From Mangifera indica (taxonomy: Eukaryota; Streptophyta; Magnoliopsida; Sapindales; Anacardiaceae), in NCBI RefSeq assembly GCF_011075055.1, contig NC_058155.1, forward strand, positions 8,279,537-8,343,536: a DNA stretch of 64,000 nt, in the 5' to 3' direction. Positions 11,168 through 22,027 of this stretch are shown one piece after another. Within the stretch, counting starts at the first letter, position 1. Every line of letters starts with the position of its first letter. Position numbers and translations under genes: made by a program. The notes beneath the pieces are model-generated. The model searched no databases. It saw only the letters and a program-made list of their open reading frames with translations, and was not told where the DNA came from.

Positions 11168-12159
11168 TACTATGATAAATTATTATTATAGTCTCTGCAT
11201 GTACCAACGTACATTGCAATGCATAAATATTGTTTTATTGATGCATTGTGAACGTAAAGTATTTTGAATATCAATTTGGTCTCATTCTTTAACTCTTTAA
11301 TTTGTTCTATGCACAGATATCGCATTATTAAGGACGAAAGCATGATTGAGCTTAGTGGGGAATATAGATTTTCTTTGCTTAGTGGGGAATATAGGCTTTC
11401 TTTTCTTAGCGGAGAACGCACGCTTTCTTTCTCGTTTGCAGTCAAACACTTTAATAATTGTTGGGCCAATCTTCCTCAAGCAGAAGAAAAGCCATTACAG
11501 CTCTCTGCTTCTCCAAAACAAGTCTCAGAAAGATAGCGATTCAGGTTCACTTGTTCTAAGCCTTCCATAACCACTTCCTATTGTTTTCATTTTCAGTCTC
11601 TTAATTTTCTGCTGTTTCAATATAATTAATTTTCTGATATTTTATTAGCTTTGCTTTGATTTTTATTCCTCCTATTTCTATCTTTTATCTGTTTGCAAGA
11701 CGCTAGATTTTTTATCGTTCAGCTTTTTCTCTTTTATATTTGCTCAGCTAGAGTTACTTCTTTAAACCACCCCACCCACACAAAAAAAAAAAAAAAAAAC
11801 ACCTTTTTTCCCCCTTATTTTAATTATCCAAAGATTAGTCTCCTGCAGTTCTTTGTTGTCTGTGTTTTTCCTTTTTCTTCTCCGTTTCCTTAAAGCTCTC
11901 TCTTGTATATTCAGCTTTTAGACAATAAAAAAAAAAAAAAAAACACTTTTTTCACCTTATTGTTAAAAAAAAAAAAAGAGTTCTCCTAAATTGTGTTTTG
12001 ATCTTATTGTTTCTCATATTTCTAGTTTTAATTATCCAAGAATTACTCCTGTAGTTCTCTGGTCGCTAGATTTTGTTCTTTGAGAGTTTGTCAGTGGCTT
12101 TACTTCTTTAAACCAAAAAGAAGGAACAGATAAAAAAGGTAAATTGCAAGAAATACGTA
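11168..12159 (+). promoter_or_regulatory. Promoter and leader region of NLR-1
   Basis: Strongly similar to the regions before NLR-2 (31480-32268) and NLR-3 (62090-63070). It contains three 27-bp direct repeats, CTTAGTGGGGAATATAG-type, starting at 11351, 11378 and 11405. A conserved section follows, with CTCGTTTGCAGTCAAACAC, AAGCAGAAGAAAAGCC and a candidate splice acceptor context GCGATTCAG. Poly-A and poly-T tracts and short upstream ATGs follow. The transcription start and any 5'-UTR intron cannot be fixed from sequence. The NLR ATG has G at -3 and G at +4, a good initiation context shared by all three genes. Confidence 0.6.
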
Positions 12160-15100
12160 ATGGCTGAACTGGCTACTGCTACTGCTACTGCTGTTGTTTC
12201 CAAAGCAGCAGAGACAGTTACAGAGACAGTGTGCGAATTCGGTTGTCGGCAGATTAACTATGTGTTTAAGTACCGGAGCTACATGAAAAAGCTGAAGGAG
12301 CAAGCTGAGAAGCTCAAAAGTAGAAGAAAAGTTATGGAAGTACAAGTAAAATTAGCTGAAAGACAAGGTGAAGAGATTATTGATGAAGTTACTAAGTGGT
12401 TGAAGAGTGTGGAAGAGTTCATGGAACGGGTAGCAAAGCTCGTTGATGATGAAGATAAAGCAAAGAAGCGCTGTTTCAAAGGGTTGTGTCCTGATTTGAT
12501 TAAACGTTACAGGCTCAGCAAAGAAGCAGAGGAGGTCGAGGAGGCAGGTGCCAATGCCTTGGAAAAAGGAGATTTCAGTAGAATTTCACACCCACCCCTT
12601 CTACGGAGGACGGAATCCATATTCGTCGGTAAGGACTACGAACACTTTGACTCAAGAGAGTCAAATTTCCAGGAAATTATGGATGCATTGAAAGATTCTA
12701 CTGTTAATATGATTGGAGTGCACGGGATGGGTGGTGTGGGTAAAACCACACTGGTCAAAAAAGTTGCTTGGAAGGCCAAGGAAGATAAGTTATTTGATGA
12801 GGTGGTGATTGCTGAGGTAACACAAACTCCGGATCTTAAAAAAATTCAAGCCGACATTGCTGGTCAATTGGGCATGGTATTTAGGGACCAGGAGAGTCCG
12901 TTTGGAAGAGCTGATCAATTACGTCAGCGGTTGAAGAAGTCCAAGAGAATCCTTGTAATAGTAGATAATATCTGGAAGAAGCTTGACCTGAAGGATGTTG
13001 GAATTCCTTTAAGCTATGATAATAAAGGTAGCATGACGGAACACAGGAACGAAAGCAATGATGAGCAAGAGCGGTGCGCAATATTGTTAACAGCTAGAAT
13101 GTTAGCTGTCTTAAATCAAATGAAAACTCAAAAGAATATATCTGTCGAGCCTTTAGCTACTAATGATGCAAGGAGTTTTTTTTGGAAAATCGTTGGTGAT
13201 TTATCAGAGAAATGCAGTATAGCAGCGGAAGTAGTAGAAAAATGTGCGGGGTCACCACTTGCAATTACAACAATTGCAAATGCTTTGAAAGGTAAAGGTG
13301 ATCATGTCTGGAAGGATGCCCTACTTCAGTTAAAAAATTATAATCATAGATGCGTTCCAGAAATGGATAACACTTTACACTCAACTATTGTACTGAGTTA
13401 CAAATTGTTGAACAGTGAAGAAGCCCAATCACTACTTCTACTTTGTGCTCTATTTGATGGTGGACATATCTCTTGGCTCTTGATCCGTGCTATGGGTTTG
13501 GGTTTGTTTGAACATGTTAACTCAATTAATGATGGAAGGAATAGAATAAAGTCGTTGATTGATTATCTCCAAGATTCGTGTTTGTTGTTGAAAGGTATCG
13601 ATAAGGAGACAGTCAAAATGCATGATGTCATTCATACTGTTATTGTATCAATTGCCAGAGAGAAATGTATGTTTGCTATTCGAGATTTCAAGGGCATTAA
13701 AGAGATCTTGATGGAGAGAAGATCTTCGTACAAAGATTCGATTGCAATTTCTGTGTCTTCTGGAGACATTCATGAGCTTCCTGAGAGGCTAGAGTTTCCA
13801 AAACTAAAGTCATTTATTTATAATAATATAAAAGATCTTCGTTCAAAAATTCCAGACCTCTTTTTTGAAGAAGTGAAAGAACTCAAAGTACTAGAATTGA
13901 AAGGAGTTCATTTATTACCACCACCACCATCATTTGTTTGCCTAACAAACCTTAATGCGTTGTGTCTCATGAATTGCTCTTTGGGAGACATAACAATGAT
14001 AGGAGAGCTAAGGAATTTAGTGTTTCTTGGCTTATTATATTGTGATCTTGAGAAGGTGCCTGCAAGTTTTAAACAATTGATGGGACTAAAGGTATTAGTA
14101 TTGAACGATTGTCCAAAGCTTAAAGTAATCCCACCAAATGTCATAGCCAGCTTGTCTCAATTGGAAGAGCTATATATATATAATAGCTTTGATCGATGGG
14201 AAGTTGAAGGACAAAATAACGCTAGTCTTGCAGAGTTGAATGCATTGCCTGAATTGAATACTTTAAGGATACATATCCCGAATGTGCAGATGATACAGCA
14301 AGACTTTATTCCAGTGAAGTTAGAAAAGTATGATGTACATATTGGAGATGTATGGGACTGGTCTTATGCATATGAACCCTCGAGAACATTGAAACTGAAG
14401 TTCAATGGAAGGCCTCATATGAGGCATGGGATCGAAATTTTGATGGAGAAAGCAAAATACCTCTATCTAGATCAGCTGGATGGTGTCAAGGATATGCCTT
14501 GGGAACTTGACAGAGAAGGTTTCCCAGAATTAAAGCATCTCTCGGTACAAAATAGTTCTGAAATTTTGTATGTTGTCAACTCAATGGAGTACACTCATCC
14601 TAGTGATGCCTTTCCAATCTTAGAGTCAATTTTTCTTACTAATCTAAGTGATATGGAGAAGATATGTTGCCGCCTAGATAATGCAAAGTCTTTCAGCCAA
14701 TTAAGAATAATAAAAGTAGCTGATTGTGACAAGTTGAGGTATCTCTTCTCATCCTCGATGGCCAAAAACATACTGCTGCTTGAAGAAATTAATGTAACTA
14801 ATTGCAAGACGCTAAAGGAGATTTTTGGTGAAGAAAGCGAAGACCATGCTGATGAAAACAAAAAGGTTTGTAAGATTGGGTTTAAACAATTGCACTCCGT
14901 AGTACTACAAGGCCTACCGCAGCTCATAAGATTTGGCTTGGAGGTCTGTATCTCTTTGCTTTTTTTTTTTTCTTTTTTCAACTATTTTCTTTTAATATAT
15001 AAGTTGTTTATGAAGGAATAATATTTGTGTCTACAGGTTGCGTTACCAAGATTGGAGAACTTGAAACTGTCCTCAATTAAGATTGAGAACATATGGGTTG

Positions 15101-17386
15101 ATCTACTCCAACCAACGTCTTCCTACATTCAGTGCTTAAAAAGCTTAACAGTGGAAGAGTGTAACGGTTTGAAGTTTCTGTTTTCATCTTCTATGGTCAA
15201 AAGTTTTTTGCAACTCCAAAAGCTTGTGATATGCAACTGCAAGTCAATGGAGGCAGTGATATTTGAGTCAGAAGAATTAGAAGGAGCAGATAAGATAATT
15301 CAAATGAATTTTCCTAAACTATTCTACTTGAAGCTACAAGGGCTTCCAAAACTCACAAGATTTGGTATTGGAAATCTAGTTCAATTCCCTGCCTTGAATG
15401 AACTTCACATTGAGAGTTGCTCTAGTTTAAAGACATTCTTCCCCAATTCTTCTAGTGTAGAAGTGAGCTTGGAGAACATTCTTACTACTAATATAGAGCC
15501 CCTGTTTGATGACAAGGTGAACTAATTTCTTATTGAAATTTTCGTGGCCTGTCAATTTCAAACTTTTAACATTCTTTATAGCTATTAGTGTGACCATTAT
15601 ATGCATTTAATTACCAATAATTGTCTTAAAACTATAATTGTAATTATCATTATCAGTATAATTATTATTAGATTCCTTGCTTTTTTTGTAGGTTGATTTG
15701 TCAGGCTTGGAGAAGCTGATACTCTTACACTTGGATAACTTGCAGCTGATCTGGCACAATCAACTCCGTGGAGATTCCTTTTGCAAATTAAAAGAAGTGA
15801 GAGTTGAATTCTGTGAAAATTTGGTGACTATTGTTCCATCTAATAGTACTCAAGGATTTCTTACCTTTCAGAATCTAGAAATATTAACTGTTGGTAACTG
15901 TTGGAATATAAAAAGTCTCTTTCCAGTTTCCATAGCTATTGGTCTTTTGCAACTCAAAACACTTGAGCTAATCTCCTGTGGTCTGGAGATAATTGTTGGT
16001 GAGCAGGAAGTAGATGGGACTCCAGAATTTTTGTTTCCTCAATTAACGAGGCTCTATCTTGACAATTTACCAGAGCTCAAACATTTCTACATGGGGTCCT
16101 ATACAGCAGAGTGGCCAATGCTTAAGGAATTGCTTGTGTACAAATGTGGGAAGATAAAAGTATATGCTTTAGATGGAGAGAGCCAACTTGCCCCATTTTC
16201 GTTTGAAAAGGTATGACTTCTTCGATTGACACAAAAAACTGCAGCATAGTCATTACGTTTAATTTGTTTAAGTTTTTTATTTCTCTTTAAATCAGTCCGA
16301 TGGAAATTTGTCATGTCTCAATGAAAAATAATTTTTGTTAATTAATAACGGAGTTGTAATTTGTCATATTTACAGTCAGATTGCAAAATTACATTTATTA
16401 AAAGGCATATATATAATTAATTGGAAAAAGATAAATGGTTAAAAGTGTCACCTTTCTTCTTTAAAAGTAGATAGGATATTATGCCCTATATTTTTAAATT
16501 TCATAGCATTTCAAATTGTTAATTTCAACCGCTTATGATTTCATATAAAGTAACTAATGAAACAGACTACTGCTTGTTGGTCACTTGTATTTACTTGTTC
16601 ATCCATTTTCAGGTCGTACCCAATTTGGAAAACTTGGGTTTAAATGCCGATAGCATAACATCTTCATGTCTTGACCATATTCCCGCTAGGAGGTTTGGGA
16701 AACTTAAATTTCTTAGACTGGAAAGCTTTGATGATTATTCGGTTGGATTTCAGTTTAATCTCCTTAAAAAATTGCAAAATTTGGAATCACTCATTCTATT
16801 TGATTGTACATTCCAAGAACTACTCCCATATGAAGGATGTACAAGGAAAGAAAATTCTCAGATGAAAACGTTTCTCCAAAATCTTGAAGCTTTGATTATA
16901 GACAGATGTCATTGTTTAACATCTTTGATGTCATCCTCATACATTTACTTCAAAAACATAAAGCATTTGGAAGTCAACCGTTGTAATGGATTGGCAAATA
17001 TACTAGCATGCTCAGCAGCAAAAACTCTTGCCCAAATCACAACAATCAGAATCAGAGAATGTGAGTTGGTAACAGAGGTGATAGCAACTGAGTCTGAGAT
17101 AGAGACAATAGAAGAGGAGATTGTTTTCAACCAATTGGAAATGTTGGAGCTTCATTGTTTAAATAGTCTCACATGCTTTTGCTCTGCCAATTACGCTTTT
17201 CGATTCCCATGCTTAGAACAAGTGATTGTGAGTCAATGTCCCAATTTGAAGATTTTTTCTAATGGAGGTTTAAGCACACCAAAATTGGAGAAGGTACAAC
17301 TAACAGAGATTATTGATGCAAAATATATTTGGAAGGGTGACCTTAATTCCATTATCCAACACATGTGCGGGATTTGTATGTCTTAA
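12160..17386 (+). CDS. NLR-1: CC-NB-ARC-LRR disease-resistance protein (At4g27220/RPS2-RPS5-like), intact, 4 exons
   Basis: An intracellular immune receptor whose NB-ARC domain switches between ADP and ATP states when pathogen effectors are sensed. Exons, all phase 0: 12160-14943, 15037-15516, 15692-16210 and 16613-17386 (1518 aa). Introns of 93, 175 and 402 bp have GT-AG ends, although intron 1 has GTCTGT where NLR-2 has GTATGT. Residues 1-150 form the coiled-coil N-terminus. The P-loop GMGGVGKTT is at 189-197, kinase-2 VDNIW at 268-272, RNBS-B ILLTAR at 308-313 and MHD at 487-489. The GLPL motif reads GSPL (364-367), whereas NLR-2 has GLPL. A charged stretch (about 291-305) lengthens the kinase-2 to RNBS-B loop. 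From about 530 on, leucine-rich repeats carry many LxxLxVxxC units. The frame is uninterrupted, so it is probably functional. The exon structure is inferred from homology with NLR-2 and frame continuity, not transcripts. Confidence 0.9.
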
Positions 17387-19366
17387 ACTTTTACTTGAAG
17401 GGCATAATCGCAATTCATTAAAATAGGGTTGATATTTCATTTCTTGGTGGGGTCAAAATAGTCATTTGGTGGCTTAGATATTTTTCTAACCTTGAGTATT
17501 AAAAAACCAAAGTTGTTTGAGTAGGTGGATTTTGATATGTTAAGTGTATTGTTTGAGACATTTTGAGGGTAAATGAGTCCTTTTGACTTTAATGGCGGTC
17601 TTGTAATATTGTGAATAAGTCATTGACATTCTCGATTATGATATTTTTAACCAAGTATATAAAAGTAATGTTTTACCTTAGGTATTTTGCTTTTTGTGCA
17701 TTCAATAAGATCTTCTCTTTTGAGTTTAGTCATCTCTCAAGCTGTTGTTAGAGTTTTGTTTGGTTTTTCGGTTTGTTGATTTTGGTTTGTTTGATGAGAA
17801 ATTTCTGACTTCTCTTTACTAGTTCCTTCTATATGAGGGTTAATGGCTTATTAATCTTGTTGATTTGGATAAACTAATGTATAAAACTTTATACTTAGAC
17901 ATTATATTGGAGGCTTGACAAGAGAAATATCTCTACCTTGGATATAGGATTTCATTTGTGAAATCTAAACCAAATAAATATTGTTGTGTTCTGATTTGTG
18001 TTATTATCTTATTAAAGTTGTTTGATTCACCAAATCTTGCACTAAAATTTCAATAAGATAAAATTCTAACCAATTGTTTACTTATTAGAAAATTTTATGT
18101 TTACTTATACTATAAATTTCAATAACATTGACTAGGGCTTGTTGTGTTATCAGAAAATTTTATGTTTTCTTATACTATAAATTATATTATTTTGTTTTTT
18201 TTTGTAGATTCAATTAGAAGATCTCCTATGTCTTGGATGTAGGACTTTGTTTAAAAATTTTGAACTAACTAAATATCCTTTGTGCAATATTTCTTTATGA
18301 TTTAAATAAATTTTTGCATGATGTAATTGCTAGAATATGAAATTATTGATCTTTAAAGAAACCAACAAATGGTACCATAATAATTTCGGATATTTTCTTT
18401 TTTTGTTATTATGTCATTTCTTGTTTTCTTTGTTATCTTGGTTTCTTTGCTTTTAGAAAAGAATTTATATATTATTATGATTGAAACAATGGGTCAAACA
18501 AGGATTTATATTGAAAGATTTGATGGGAAATGTGACTTTAATATGTGAGGTAAAATTCTTACTAACTTAGTTCACCAAGAATAAGTTAGGGCTTTGAATG
18601 GTTAAGAGGTTCTTTCAGATGACATATTTTCTTCTGAAAGGATTGTGAGACTTGAAATTGTCCACTTAATATTTTCACACGCATGTGATCTTTTATATTA
18701 ATTATTAAATTAATTTAAAATAAAACATGATGAGTAATTTGACATAAATATATCTATAAAGATACAGAAATAAATTTAATTAAAAAATAAATAAAATCAG
18801 ACACTCATATTTGTGAAGAATTTTACAGCTGCCTGAATAAGTAAACACATGCAAGAGGAATTGAAGGTCAAGCAAGAAGAAATGGAGAGTTCGCCTGTGA
18901 TCTTATGTAACCCCACCACCTCTCTACACCAACTTCCTCATCAAAGGAAGTAGGACTTTTTTTTCTTTTTTATAGATTAAGGGTTAGATTGGTTTGAAAA
19001 ATCTTTTATCATAAAAAATAGGCCATAAAGACTTATCCTCGCAAGGTTTGATGTATTAACAAAATTTTATTTGTTAAATTTTAAAAATTCAAATACCTAT
19101 CCGTGTAAAATCAATAATTTATACAATAATAAAAATATAATTTTTAATGTATATTATTATAATACAAATCTCATTACCTTTCAAAATTTAAAATTTAAAA
19201 TTTTTATTTCTGAATCAAAATAAAATCTCCCACCAACTTTCGTACCACATCCAAAGCCCTTTCAAATTCCCTTCCAAATCAAAATCAATTCTGCTGCATC
19301 AAAACACAACACTTCCCATAGTTTGGTTTTGTTGTGATAAGTACATATATAATGTTTTAATTTATA
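17387..19366. repeat. 3' flank of NLR-1, duplicated behind NLR-2
   Basis: No gene. Matches 42458-44755 in order, including AGGGCATAATCGCAATTC, a GAACTTAGTTCACC-type block and CAGACACTCATATTTGTG. The first few hundred bases probably serve as 3' UTR. A solitary end of the Mutator-like MITE family (GGCCATAAAGACTTATC) lies at about 19021, matched at 44348. Confidence 0.65.
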
Positions 19367-19425
19367 GATTATGCACAGAAGCATTTACATGCTACTGTTG
19401 TGTTCTTGTTAGCTTATTTCGTCTG
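19367..19425 (+). pseudogene. PP2C phosphatase remnant, copy A
   Basis: Only the end of a PP2C-like exon is left, encoding YAQKHLHATVV. Copy B (44757-45110) keeps the preceding YDGH motif, so a 51-bp deletion, apparently between two AGAT repeats, removed it here. Too short to function. Identification rests on copy B. Confidence 0.5.
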
Positions 19426-21500
19426 GTGTTCTGCTCACTTGATTTCAGCTATCACTTGGGATAATGAATTTAAGAAAATAACACAATGTTGAGTCCCTTT
19501 CTATAATTTGGACGTTACATTATTAATGGTAAATCAGTAATTTACATTCAATTACTAAATTAAATAGTTGAAATTAATACTTTTAACTAAATTAATTAAT
19601 GATGGTATTTTTAGTTATTACACTAAGAAAGGGTAAATCAGTCATTTAAACCCTAGCTAACAATAATAGCTCAGGGTGGATATTTGGGTCAAAATTTAGC
19701 ATGTAAAACTTTGTCAATATATAAAAAGTAAAATATTATCATAAAAATAGGTTATTTAAAATATTATTGAATATAAATTATTATTATATTTGATATAAAT
19801 AATTATTGTGTTTTGTTTGACTTAATAAAAAATACAAAATTATTATTTTTCTTAAATATTTTTGAGTATAATTATTCAAAAATATTTTTCATAGTTATTG
19901 TTATATTAAGTGAGAATTAAAGTACTTTTATCCTAAAAATTAATAAATTTGGATAAAATTATAATAAAATAAGATTATTCATTATAGTAACCCTCACATT
20001 ATTTTTATTATCTAATAAATCAACAAAAGTAATATCAATAATAAAAGATAGAATATTAAAAAAAATTTTGAGTACTTGAACCAAACGTCTCTAAAAAGTT
20101 CATAAAAAAGGGTTTAACAAAATACCTATAATATTTGAAGAAATGATCTTGAAAGAAGTGGAAATCCAAGAAATTGTAAAGGAAAGTGTGTGGCATAATT
20201 AGAAAAGATAACATATATTGGAAAAGAAAAATGTTCTAGTTTTCTTTTTCAATTCGAAGAAACACACTTCAAAATTTTATATATTTTTGAAAACAAGCCC
20301 AACATGTTTTGTACAAGTGTTGGTGCGTTTCGTTTCTGAAATCTTTCAAAAACCTGAAAACCATCTTCTACTAATGTTTTCGTGCTTTTTAGTTGATAAC
20401 AATCTTAAATACTCAAAATTTTTATTTTGGTGTTGGAGTATAAGAGCTTGTCATGAGGAATATTAATTAAATGTGTTTCAACAACCCTTGGATTATTTAA
20501 CTTAGGTTAATTGATTTAAGGTAAAAACCAAAACTAAAATTTGAGTACTAAATGATTTCAATTCATTTACGATATGTTGTTCACCTAAAGTTTTTATTCT
20601 ATTTCATTTTGTAAAAATTTGTAATACTTATTCACATTATTTTTATTTTCCAATACAATTAAAACAACCAAAAATCTCATAAAAAACTAAGATATTAAAA
20701 ACATAAAATATAAAAAATATATGTCAATATTTTTACAACCGGATCGGGTATGGCTTTGGTGAAGAAGACAATCTGGTCTAATCTATGATTGGATCAGTTA
20801 ATCGGTGATTAGATTGGTTAACTATTTAAAAATAATATTAAAAAATTATATAACTTATAATTAATTATATAATTTAATTTATTTAACATTAAAATATGTT
20901 TAGTTTGATCATACATATATTCAAATATGATAAATAAAGTTTTGGTTCAAATTTTTATAATGAATTTTTGAAAAAGATAATTAATTTTTAATATTGACTG
21001 AATCAAACCTTATTTTATATATGCTCTAATCAATTAACAATTAACACTTCAATTGATTAGATCGATTAATCTAATCTAATTTTTAAAACTATGAAATTTA
21101 TATATTATGATTGTCATTATTTTCAAATAATAATAAACACATTTTTTACTGTTATTATTTTCAAATATTGTTTTTCGAAAACGGAAAACATTAAACATAA
21201 ATTTTATCTTTGAGCCCCTTTGAGCTGCAAGAAAAGAATAAACAAATATTATCTTTTGAGTTATGCTTTTCTTCAGAAATATAATTTTTCTCCGGATCAA
21301 AACGGATTCTGATACATTCGGTTCGGATCCATCATAATTCACGGGTGGGTATAACTTTACGGGCGACCAACAGACCAGAGTTCAAAATAAGGAAAAATAA
21401 ATCTATCCTGCCAACGCTCGTCTTCTCACTATAACTCCCATCCCTTCCCAACAGATTCGAATAAAAGCCACCATTAACTATCAGGTGTTCCCTTTCTTAA
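19426..21500. other. AT-rich intergenic region, duplicated at 45.1-47.2 kb
   Basis: No gene seen. The open frames (for example 82 codons at 20218) are low-complexity. The whole stretch aligns by landmarks to 45111-47230. The last 150 bases (CGGATCCATCATAATTCACGG onward) are probably the former promoter of the TLC-like fragment. Confidence 0.6.
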
Positions 21501-21527
21501 TTTTGGTTAGATTGGAGAGGTTTTTCA

Positions 21528-21959
21528 ATGGCAAGAACGAGCTACAATCAAAGTCATAACAACAAGGCTGGTGTCTTCTTTTTGGCCACTCTGCTTCTGT
21601 GGATGGTCTCCATTTTGTTCGAAATAGTGTTCAACAAGCGCAAAGAGCTGCTGTGGACCGTTTATGGTGCTTGCTTTTTCCAATTGTCCAACTGGGTCGT
21701 CCGATTTGCGGTCTCTCGGAACCCTCTCTTTGTTAATACCGCTGTCTCTCTTCTTCCCCCTACCTGTCACTTCCGTTTCCAGAACCGATTAGTGTTTTTC
21801 TTCAATGTGTGTGTGTGTGTGTGTATGTATATATATATATTCATTCTTGAGATGGCTTTGTTGATAATTAATGATTTTAGCCTTAGATCCTCATTCAACA
21901 CCTGTTTTTACGTACATATCAAGAAATTAGTCAATCACTATCCAAATACATGTGGGTGA
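21528..21959 (+). pseudogene. 5' exon fragment of a TLC-domain-like membrane protein
   Basis: The first ~76 codons encode a hydrophobic N-terminus with two likely membrane segments (about residues 13-33 and 42-60) and the stretch NPLFVNTAVSLL. This resembles, from memory, plant TRAM/LAG1/CLN8 (TLC) family proteins. After about 21755 the frame degenerates into low-complexity sequence with a GT/AT repeat and stops at 21959. Nothing resembling the rest of a TLC domain follows; instead CAO relic A begins on the opposite strand. The fragment is absent from the second duplicate, where about 735 bp are missing at 47241. The family assignment is tentative. Confidence 0.5.
21806..21840. repeat. (TG)n/(TA)n microsatellite
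   Basis: About ten TG units followed by about seven TA units, inside the decayed end of the TLC-like fragment. Confidence 0.85.
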
Positions 21960-22027
21960 GTTTTATTCTTGTTAAACCATCCCAAAACCCCGGGCGACAG
22001 GATAGGCCACAAAAGGAAAGTTTTTAC

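Noticed and set aside
12881..13081. Minus-strand open frames repeated in the three NLR genes
   Set aside because: Antisense shadows of the conserved NB-ARC coding sequence.
17250..17386. Continuation of NLR-1 into further LRR exons as in NLR-2
   Set aside because: The terminal exon has a stop in the form seen at the true end of NLR-2, and no exon 5 or 6 type sequence follows in 17.4-19 kb.
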